The notes under the pieces are model-generated. The model was given only the letters and a program-made list of their open reading frames with translations. It did no database searches and was not told where the DNA came from. DNA of 64,000 nucleotides, from the NCBI GenBank assembly GCA_030248225.1, contig JASANE010001501.1, positions 1 through 64,000 on the forward strand, written 5' to 3'. Below, piece after piece: positions 59,401 through 64,000 of the stretch (position 1 is its first letter; each line of letters opens with the position of its first letter). Made by a program: the position numbers and the translations under genes. The stretch is from Trileptium ribeirensis. Its lineage: Eukaryota; Nematoda; Enoplea; Enoplida; Thoracostomopsidae.

Positions 59401-61399
59401 ACAATAATAATTGAGTTCTGAGTGTAGTGGGTAGAAAGAGCATGGCGGAAAATTCTCACTGGCTAGCGAAGAGTGATAAATTTCGACGGTATCCATTTCT
59501 GGATTTTTGGCATGACACACATAATTCAAATTCGGCTGGTCTAAGTGACTTGCGCGATAGCTCATTCTAGAGAACTAATCTCTGTCCGGACTCTTTAACT
59601 AGACGCAAACACAGATTTCAGCTCCTTCGAATCGTGAAAATGGGCCAAATGAGTCAAAACGGTGTCCGACAAAGCACGTTATGAGCTGTATCTAGGCAAA
59701 TGGTGAAGATATCTTAGCCAAATTCGGCTAGTTTTGTAGCTAAAAAGCTCTATAAGGCTGTGTATAATGATTTGCTACATGGCTCGTCAAAATACTGGAA
59801 AAAGATAATATCTTCGCAACCGTTGGAGCTATATGGGTGTTACTGATCTCATTTTGTGGAGAAATTCACCCTCTATATAGCTCCACATACTAGGATGCTG
59901 TTGTATTTACGCAGCACGGTTGGGTCGGAATGTTGTCTGTGGGTCCACGAGAAGCAAAATACACGAACGCGACACTGTCTCCACAAGTACTGGACCTATA
60001 AGGGTGTTATTGGTCTCATTTGACACAACAATTCACCTTTCGAAATCGTATGAGACTGTTGTCGTTAATTTTAATTGAAGGATGTGTCAAAATCGGGTTT
60101 TCAATGAGCCCATGAGACCCAAAATACACAAAAACGACAATATCTCCACAACCAACCGAGCTCTATAAGTGTTACTAGTGAAGCTCGCTTGCGAGCCAGA
60201 ATTCGAGTGTTGAGAACAATCCCCCGAAGTCTGTTGTAGAAAGCACACACAAACAAAGCCTACACACAGTACGCAGGTGCAGCATTATATAACCAGTGAG
60301 TGATGAGTCATAATTACGCCCGCCTCTTTTGATAGCCAACGTATGAAGTAGACAAAACATCATACAACGAGTACAAAAACAATGAACTAACAATTTATTC
60401 AATAAAACCCTAAATTGACCGTGAAAAGAATGTTAAAGAATTCAAACCGACACTTGAGAAAAATCTCATTTTTCATACCAAGTATGAAGCAGAAGTGTGA
60501 AATATTTGCCACACAATATTTTTGACACTCCCAATCTGCTTGTTGGCCCAGAATACCCCATATCCGATACTAAAACCAACAATAAGCACACATTTAGGAG
60601 CATTTCCCACGACTTTTCACCAAATATGAAATTTGGCGCCAACTATAAGCTTATAGACTCCAGATTGGGAAGTAGTTGAAAAACTTGCTATACATCATTG
60701 GAAAACCCTGGTAAAGCTACATGGAATATGCCTATTAGTTTGCGGATACCTCGTTTACTTACGCATTGGAAAAAGTCGCAAAAACTGGAGGGGGTGCCCG
60801 AAAAATGGGCCAAAATGACGTCATTTTGCCCCATAACTTTTCCCACGGGAAAAAATTCAAAAAGTCACTGCACCTAAATCGAACATTGCGGTTCGAATGT
60901 TGCATCAAAATCCGCCCAACCGTTATCGAGATCCAGATGCGACATCTTGGAATTATTATGTGGATTACTTCATCTTCTAAATATTACACATACCGTGTCC
61001 CTAAATACGGAACAAGTGATTTGCCAACAAAACCATAGCTGATTATCAGATTTTTTTGAAAATTAATGCTCAATATAACTGTAGACGTCTCTTTAAATTA
61101 CATTTTCAATACTCAGAATTTTTAACCACCTTGGCGATGAGACAGGCTACAATGTATTGGTAAAAATATTTTTAATAATAAACATTCATTTAAGTTTTGT
61201 CAACATTTTCTATAAATTTCTGTATCAGAAAATATTAGTGGTCAACGTTTGTTGTCCGAGTATGTACCTCTGGGCAGCTTTCGCTTGCTCCTCGGCTAAT
61301 TTACGACTTTTTTGGACCCAAGCAGCCGCGGAATCGTCATCGTCGCCACTCTCCGCTTCTCCAAGTCCTTTAAATTTCCCAAGCTTGTCTTGCAATTCT
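38186..61399 (-). CDS. SART1: SART1/Snu66 orthologue (U4/U6.U5 tri-snRNP protein), 12 exons, 5' partial
   Basis: Join on the - strand: 61399-61268, 58811-58613, 57869-57723, 53819-53694, 49999-49873, 49607-49401, 47815-47646, 46464-46285, 45704-45443, 43254-43133, 41572-41482, 38472-38186. This gives 682 residues plus stop. All introns are GT-AG and phases agree at every junction. Diagnostic stretches in order: DKLGKFKGLGE, ARILQEMDDEFGVSN, SGLTVEHSKDTLMEGRDMIL, NAELRKKKPGYNAYEE, LASEYYTREEM, MLKADDLLKS, SEYCRGLGDIPTFGLSGNR, DIDDKYARKMERMG, NPKEAFNYLSWKFHGK, SSDTPLNTLEKQQDKQRALQ and MPYIVLSGQG. These track human SART1 end to end. SART1/Snu66 bridges the tri-snRNP and is needed for spliceosome activation. 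About 200 N-terminal residues are missing and must lie right of the window, beyond a retrotransposon. Confidence 0.96.
38864..39340. mobile_element. MITE with ~35 bp inverted ends (477 bp) in SART1 intron
   Basis: Left end GAGTAAACTTAAGGTGACCC and right end (reverse complement) GAGTAAACTTAAGGTGACCT continue with GCCAA.CATCCTAT. The interior is AT-rich, with repeated TTCGCGAA/TTCGCGAAC palindromes. A degraded relative is at 33159-33600. The target duplication is not clear. Confidence 0.85.
39516..40022. mobile_element. Harbinger-type MITE, copy 2 (507 bp)
   Basis: Ends TGTGGCGATTACGTTATAA (left) and TGCGGCGTTTATGTTATAA (right, reverse complement) are flanked by TTA on both sides (39513-39515, 40023-40025). 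The interior again has palindromes around GGTGTC...GACACC. Length and layout match the copy at 10693-11200, although interior sequence has diverged. Confidence 0.83.
40320..40598. repeat. Direct tandem duplication, 140 bp period
   Basis: Two near-identical units starting CTGGAGAGCACTGTAGCTCA at 40321 and 40461 and containing TGTATTTTGGGTACTGTGGG. Few differences. Part of the dispersed satellite-bearing repeat family (shared TGTATTTTGGGT...GGGCCCATT and, at 40.92-41.10 kb, the CTTCACT.CGCTCGTTTC edge). Confidence 0.93.
41482..41572 (-). CDS. SART1: SART1 exon k
   Basis: Acceptor attgtttcag; DIDDKYARKMERMGMGGPIV, DFREKKNYKP plus one base; donor GTAAGT. Matches human AIDDKYSRREEYRG..QDFKEKDGYKP. 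Confidence 0.95.
41573..43132 (-). other. SART1 intron j-k
   Basis: 1.56 kb AT-rich intron. A + strand ATG run at 42246-42320 followed by GTAAGT looks exon-like, but I could not link it to a family. Otherwise featureless. Confidence 0.7.
43133..43254 (-). CDS. SART1: SART1 exon j
   Basis: Acceptor ttacgtttcag; G/AVKLALQKGLFEREKIREFS, EGILKPMLSKNCSVVDKQFQ; donor GTATTA, phase 0. Matches human GLAAALLLCQNKGLLE and the following region. Confidence 0.93.
43975..44620. repeat. Degenerate tandem array, ~160-185 bp units
   Basis: About four units share TTGACCCTAAACCCATTGAA (near 43979, 44170, 44331 and 44509, with variants), CAAATCATTGTATTCAG-like and TATATAGATTATTTTTGATA-like blocks. Degenerate, in the SART1 i-j intron. 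Confidence 0.78.
45173..45375. mobile_element. MITE of TACAGTCAC type (203 bp)
   Basis: Ends TAAGGTCACGTACAAAAGTA (left) and TACAGTCACATACTAAAATA (right, reverse complement) run on into AAGTG and an AAAACGAACAC block. The interior is rich in CGTTCGTTT/AAACGAACG palindromes. Similar ends occur at 52032-52306 and 54702-54991, with different interiors. Confidence 0.75.
45443..45704 (-). CDS. SART1: SART1 exon i
   Basis: Acceptor catatttaag; INEEKTQMKEDAEMSDSDHD, SNDEKVSMSGDDDTIG, KKRKSGWVEADFEADE, then an Asp run and AILDEEAQMDMGAA plus one base; donor GTAAGT. The GW....D..AILDEE order matches human GWSTVNLDEEK...TILDEE. Confidence 0.93.
45705..46284 (-). other. SART1 intron h-i
   Basis: 580 bp AT-rich intron; nothing further seen. 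Confidence 0.9.
46285..46464 (-). CDS. SART1: SART1 exon h
   Basis: Acceptor gcttttcag, 60 codons: AGHKIEVKEEDAASDSEISP, HQSTSQGSNEIVLNSISEYC, RGLGDIPTFGLSGNRLDSEM; donor GTAAGT. Matches human SEFCRTLGEIPTYGLAGNR. Confidence 0.96.
46915..47440. repeat. CCCCGG-rich dispersed repeat in SART1 intron g-h
   Basis: GC-rich patches such as GGGCCGCCTGGTTCCGAAA (46928), GCCCCACCCGGCTTGATCC (46981) and GGAGCCCCAACCGGGGGACT (47246) sit in AT-rich sequence. A 27 bp direct repeat GCTACAGTTGTCACTAAATA lies at 47036 and 47061. Similar patches occur elsewhere in this window. Confidence 0.6.
47646..47815 (-). CDS. SART1: SART1 exon g
   Basis: Acceptor ctattccacag; DDDDIGPNSDDEQLFSVPVE, EDEAQKELSFALERARRLKA, QQQRMEPEKAVIGLVNK; donor GTAGGT, phase 0. 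Matches the human EEDEAELELQKQLEKGRRLR region. Confidence 0.94.
48061..48118 (+). repeat. tRNA-like sequence (SINE head or tRNA relic)
   Basis: TAGCGCAGTGGCTAGA resembles a pol III A box and GGTTCAATCC a B box (one base short), about 35 bases apart as in a tRNA. No matching acceptor stem was found, so a functional tRNA is unlikely. A tRNA-derived SINE head or decayed tRNA fits better. Lies in the SART1 f-g intron. Confidence 0.4.
48935..49310. repeat. CCCCGGTTC-type repeat close to a SART1 donor
   Basis: Two patches (48940-49060 and 49222-49305) carry CCCCCCGGTTC, GGTTCGGAACCAGGAGG and CCCTGGCA motifs, with AT-rich sequence between. The second patch ends about 90 bases from the donor of exon f. 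Same family as 31965-32135 and 46915-47300. Confidence 0.65.
49401..49607 (-). CDS. SART1: SART1 exon f
   Basis: Acceptor aaattttag; G/MLKADDLLKSNEDELASTST, DLGSRNRRQRKDDE, then a Thr/Glu-rich stretch to EEPMELDN; donor GTAAGC, phase 1. The preceding intron is only 265 bp. A CCCCGGTTC-rich repeat begins about 90 bases downstream of the donor. Confidence 0.93.
49873..49999 (-). CDS. SART1: SART1 exon e
   Basis: Acceptor acttttag; AQKISLESDVPRALASEYYT, REEMEATKFKKPKKKAKKLR, KR plus one base; donor GTGAGT, phase 1. Matches human PRLASEYLTPEEMVTFKKTKR. Confidence 0.95.
50000..51735 (-). other. SART1 intron d-e, right part seen from exon e
   Basis: AT-rich intron with a small CCCCAG-rich patch at 50457-50535 and no gene. 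The short ORFs here are chance. Confidence 0.7.
51735..51960. repeat. Dispersed repeat fragment
   Basis: Carries GGCACAAACAGAGATTTCC, GCTTTCAAATGAACTAAATCG, ATTATGCGTGTTACCCTAAA and CTTCACTTCGCTCGTTTC, in the same order as at 40925-41100. The 53445-53560 copy shares the first two blocks. Marks one copy of a dispersed element that often carries satellite units. Confidence 0.72.
52032..52306. mobile_element. MITE of TACAGTCAC type (275 bp)
   Basis: Left TTCAGTCATAGACATAATTA and right (reverse complement) TACAGTCACGAGGAAAATTA, followed by ACTGC/GCTGC, form imperfect inverted ends. The interior is dense in GTTTAAAC- and CGTACG-like palindromes. No ORF. Confidence 0.65.
52860..53560. repeat. Dispersed satellite-bearing repeat copy
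   Basis: Degenerate ~130-150 bp units with GATATTGCCAATTTGGTGTA, CGGGCCCATTGAAAAACC and similar phrases, followed by CAAACAGAGATTTCAGGCTT (53462). Similar in order to 40.1-41.1 and 59.6-60.2 kb. Confidence 0.65.
53694..53819 (-). CDS. SART1: SART1 exon d
   Basis: Acceptor cgttttcag, 42 codons: VLLEKYDETIDGPKKKSFKL, DESGNADTAMETIKQQIKAD, LE; donor GTAGGA. Matches human ILSKYDEELEGERPHSFRL. Confidence 0.93.
53820..54701 (-). other. SART1 intron c-d, first part
   Basis: AT-rich, no gene or strong repeat seen. Confidence 0.7.
54702..54991. mobile_element. MITE with CAGTC.YGGCCAGAAATA ends (290 bp)
   Basis: Left TATAGTCGCGGCCAGAAATA and right (reverse complement) TACAGTCATGGCCAGAAATA match at 16 of 20 bases or better. 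The whole interior is a run of AATCGATCGAAATCGA-like repeats, so it could fold extensively. The same end occurs once more at 61649. The TA-first ends suggest a Tc1/mariner-type origin, which is inference. Confidence 0.85.
54992..56916 (-). other. SART1 intron c-d, middle part
   Basis: AT-rich; short ORFs are not credible. ACCGGAACCGGAACC-type runs occur at 55565-55610, and related GGAACCGGAATTCCGG near 56600-56660. No gene. Confidence 0.65.
56917..57467. repeat. Five 110 bp tandem copies in a SART1 intron
   Basis: GACGGAGAAAAATG-type phrase at 57011, 57121, 57231, 57341 and 57451, an exact 110 bp period. Units also carry CAAATCAAACAAACACATTA and AATATTCGTCAATCTGACAA. The first and last units are more diverged than the middle ones. 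Ends about 260 bases from exon c. Confidence 0.95.
57723..57869 (-). CDS. SART1: SART1 exon c
   Basis: Acceptor attgttttag, 49 codons: ILDESDGDTLINPTLVEREM, WERNAELRKKKPGYNAYEEE, QDPFASSNK; donor GTTTGA. Matches human NVELRKKKPDYLPY. Confidence 0.95.
58613..58811 (-). CDS. SART1: SART1 exon b
   Basis: Acceptor cgtttcag. Encodes ARILQEMDDEFGVSNILEEE, then KATAEKVNEAAKTVSGLTVE and HSKDTLMEGRDMILVLKDKD; donor GTAAGG, phase 0. The LTVEH...EG..MIL.LKDK block is a strong family match. Confidence 0.95.
58812..59559 (-). other. SART1 intron a-b, first part
   Basis: AT-rich, no gene or strong repeat seen. Confidence 0.65.
59560..60180. repeat. Dispersed satellite-bearing repeat copy
   Basis: Starts with ACGCAAACACAGATTTCAG (59604) and continues in ~150-170 bp degenerate units with ATATCTCCACAACC, TGGAGCTATATGGGTGTTAC and CTCATTTTGT. 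Lies in the SART1 a-b intron. Confidence 0.65.
60181..61267 (-). other. SART1 intron a-b, last part next to exon a
   Basis: AT-rich, no gene seen. The donor of exon a is GTACAT at 61267-61262. Confidence 0.65.
61268..61399 (-). CDS. SART1: SART1 exon a (first in window)
   Basis: Acceptor ttttatag; starts with one base completing a codon, then ELQDKLGKFKGLGEAESGDD ... AAAWVQKSRKLAEEQAKAAQ; donor GTACAT in phase 2. An alternative acceptor two bases further in would change the first codon only. Equivalent to human KLGKIKTLGE...TAAWIERSRQLQ. Confidence 0.9.
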
Positions 61400-61648
61400 C
61401 TATAAAAACCAACTATATTTTTAAAAAATTTCAACTCCACATGACGGACTTTTTGGTCGGTTGCTGAATTTTTTATGTAGTCGTACCCAGCATAAATATT
61501 TTGCTCCTTTCTTGTAGGTTTCGTCACAGTCAATATATCCAAGAAAAATATTTTAAACCATCTCGACAAGTCTATATTTTTGGTACCAAAATAATAATTA
61601 TGCAGTATATAGTGAAATTCCATAATAATTTAAGAATAGTCTAATAAT

Positions 61649-61690
61649 ACTGTCACGGCCAGAAATAGGTGCCATATAATCGATCGTAAT
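61649..61690 (+). mobile_element. Single MITE-type end TACTGTCACGGCCAGAAATA
   Basis: Matches the ends of the 54702-54991 MITE and is followed by AATCGATCG, as that interior would be. The retrotransposon begins immediately after, so the LINE probably landed inside such a MITE. The other MITE end would lie beyond 64000. Confidence 0.6.
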
Positions 61691-64000
61691 AAGTTTTGGT
61701 GGTCAGGAAATCGGAATGGTGATAACGGAGTCGGGATTCTAGTTGCAGATCAATTGACGAAGGACGTTGTAGAAGTCAAGCGAATCAACGATCGAGTGAT
61801 GTTTGTGGCGATGCAATACACAACATATACTCCGTATATGCTCCACAGAACAGTCTCGTTGATTCGGAGAAGGACGCTTTCTATGGCGTACTACAAGACT
61901 CGATCAATCTTATGCCGGCCACAGAGAAATTCATTATGTGCGGTGATATGAATGGGCGTATTGGTAGTATCCGCGAAGGCTGGGAGTCAGTAGTCGGGCC
62001 CTACCATACCGGAGATCGTAACGATGGTGGCGTACGTCTCCTTCAGTTCTGTGAGCAAAATAATCTCAGATTAGTGAACACAGAATTCAAAAAGACTGGC
62101 TCTCAGATGGCCACTTACAAAAGCGGCCCAGTTGAAACGCAGATAGACTTCTTTATCCGCCAGGCAACTCACAAGGGCGTACTCAACTACAAGGTGTTTC
62201 ATGGCGAGTCATGCCTCACACAACACGGGCTGCTAGCTATGGACCTGGAATGTGACATAACAGCGCCATATAAACCACGAAAGCGCCCTAATCGCATCAA
62301 GCTATGGAAGCTTAGAGATCAGAACACGCGTCAAGAAATTGCAGCGCAGACCCAGGACGTGGATCACTCAACATGGGAGAGATATCGCGCTGACATGATG
62401 CGCATTGCACAGCGAACTCTAGGTACCACAAAACGTAGTATACATAGGCGTGCAGAAACCTGGTGGTGGAACAACATGGTACAAAAGGCCATCCAAGAAA
62501 AGAAGTCGGCGTATAAAACGTGGCAACAAAGTAAAAGTGATATTGACCGAGAGGCGTACAGAAGGGCAAAAAGACAGGCTAAACAAAAGGTGGCGGAAGC
62601 GAAAGCGTCGGAATATGCTACATGGGCATCGAACGAGCACCCCAATCATCTCGGCAAGTTGTACCGGGCAGCCCGGCAGATGAAGAGAGAGCGACAAGAT
62701 CTGTGTGGGGCTAGAGCGCTTAGGGATAAAAATGGTGCTTTGTTACTAAAACAAGATGAAGTATTGCATCGGTGGGCTAATTACTCACACGATCTACTCA
62801 ATGTTGAAAGGCCGTACAGCATAGAAGACATAAGCTGCACGTCGGGACCGCTCAATGAGTTAACTGAGCAAGAGGTAGAGAAAGCAGTACGAACGATGAA
62901 ATCAGGGAAAGCAGCTGGTCCATCTGATCTGGTGAGCGAATTAATGAGCTTGGGGAACATTGCTGACCTCAAGCTCCTAATGAACATACTGCTCAGACAG
63001 GGCCTGCCACATGAATGGCGTCAAAGCTCGACGATTTACCTCTACAAAGGGAAAGGTAACGCGCTACAATGCAGCTCATATAGGGGCATACGGCTGCTCC
63101 AGCACGGAATGAAGCTCTATGAGAGACTGCTTGAAAAAAGGCTACGAGATGCCATCAGCTTTGGAAAGGCGCAGTGCGGCTTCACGCCCGGCAAGAGCAC
63201 AACTGACGCCGTATTTGTCTTGCGGCAGCTACAGGAAAAGGCTTTGGAAAAATACCAGCGTCTTTGGCATGCATTTGTAGATCTGGAAAAGGCTTTTGAC
63301 ACAGTTCCACGTCCCGTAGTAAGGTGGGCACTAAGAAAGCTTGGAATCGTTGAGCAACTGATAGAAAAAGTAATGGAATTGTACGTAGCATCAATCAACT
63401 GTCGCTACGTCAATGGGTACCTCGGAGCAATTCAACATTAATGTTGGGTTACATCAAGGCTCGGCGCTCAGCCAGCTGTTGTTTGCTGCTGTTATCCAGG
63501 CCACTATTGAGCCTCTAGACTGGGAGGTCCTCTATGCCGATGACCTAGTTATAACGGCTAGATCAAAAAACGAGCTACAAGATCGTATGAAAGTCTGGCT
63601 CCAAGCCCTGGAAGGTAAAGGACTCAAGGTCAATGTTGGCAAGACTAAAGTCATGGTCACCGACGCAGGAGGGATCCCAACTGCGATGGGCAAGTATCTC
63701 TGCAATTGCTGCGGCCGCGGTGTCGGAAACAGTGCAATCCAATGCAATGGTTGCAAGCGCTGGATCCATAGACGATGTTCAGGCCTGCAACGCATACCAT
63801 CGTCAAATCTGTCCTTCACATGTCAAACATGCCGCAACCCAAGGCTAACGGACAAGCATATTAGGGTGCTCGGCAATGACTTTGAGATAGTAAATAGATT
63901 TTGCTATCTTGGAGATGTGGTGGAAAGCACTGGGGGTTGCAGAGCCGCGGTCCGCGCAAGGTGTCAGGCAGGATGGGCAAAAGGGAGAGAGATAGCTAGC
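61691..64000 (+). pseudogene. APE/RT non-LTR retrotransposon with PHD-like finger, frameshifted, runs off window
   Basis: The + strand reads KFWWSGNRNGDNGVGILVAD (from 61691). After a frame change near 61835 it reads YAPQNSLVDSEKDAFYGVLQ and MCGDMNGRIG (endonuclease), then RT boxes STIYLYKGKGNALQCSSYRG, QCGFTPGKSTTDAVFVLRQL and FVDLEKAFDTVPRPVVRWAL. A second frame change near 63425 leads to VGLHQGSALSQLLFAAV and LYADDLVITARS (catalytic YADD), then KGLKVNVGKTKVM. A C4HC3-like finger follows: CNCCGRGVGNSAIQCNGCKR, WIHRRCSGLQ, FTCQTC. The frame is open to 64000. The family looks RTE-like or a related APE clade; the exact clade is not certain. It is 5'-truncated and inserted upstream of SART1 exon a in opposite orientation. 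A long RT-bearing ORF (509 codons, 61912-63441) survives. Confidence 0.85.

Noticed and set aside
61400..61623. Upstream extension of the SART1 exon a frame to an ATG at 61623
   Set aside because: The frame stays open by chance, but a good acceptor lies at 61400-61401 and the upstream translation does not resemble SART1.

Overview
This is eukaryotic, animal-type genomic DNA: AT-rich, with spliced genes, long introns full of transposable elements, and no prokaryotic gene organisation. Three conserved host genes are supported by protein similarity recalled from the families together with matching splice sites and phases. They are (1) the last coding exon of a Na+/Ca2+ exchanger (NCX/Calx family) on the + strand (2234-2520); (2) a complete four-exon DDA1 orthologue (CUL4-DDB1 ubiquitin ligase subunit) on the - strand (34494-30685); and (3) twelve consecutive exons of the SART1/Snu66 orthologue (U4/U6.U5 tri-snRNP protein) on the - strand (61399-38186). 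The N-terminal exons of SART1 lie beyond the right edge of the window. Exon style, transposon types and the low-complexity DDA1 tail suggest an arthropod, probably an insect with a medium or large genome, but the species cannot be read from this window.

Layout. 1-2.5 kb: a decayed CR1/Jockey-type LINE, then the NCX exon. 2.8-18.7 kb: a nested stack of mobile elements. An 8.1 kb TA-flanked element (3772-11890) carries a broken pogo/Tigger-like DDE transposase with a C-terminal PHD-like finger. A related 2.7 kb element (7409-10144) and a Harbinger-type MITE (10693-11200) are inserted in it. Next comes a CR1-like LINE on the - strand (12112-18660), split by a third relative of the big element (12712-15205), which in turn holds another MITE (14112-14686). 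18.7-30.6 kb: no recognisable gene. It holds a compositionally extreme C- then A/C-rich stretch (20.7-21.55 kb), a 3.7 kb structure with ~350-400 bp inverted arms, a degenerate ~160-190 bp tandem array, and a hAT-type MITE with a perfect 8 bp target duplication. 30.7-34.5 kb: DDA1. 34.5-38.2 kb: intergenic, with six virtually identical 141 bp tandem units. 38.2-61.4 kb: SART1, whose introns hold MITEs, tandem arrays and a dispersed satellite-bearing repeat. 61.65-64 kb: a 5'-truncated APE/RT non-LTR retrotransposon on the + strand, running off the window.

The most interesting signal is the set of three TA-flanked elements. They share terminal sequence architecture and many subterminal 8 bp sites whose sequence differs between elements but is kept within each element. 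Two of them also share a PHD-like C-terminal module of the transposase. Three unrelated element types in this window each encode a PHD-like Cys/His finger.
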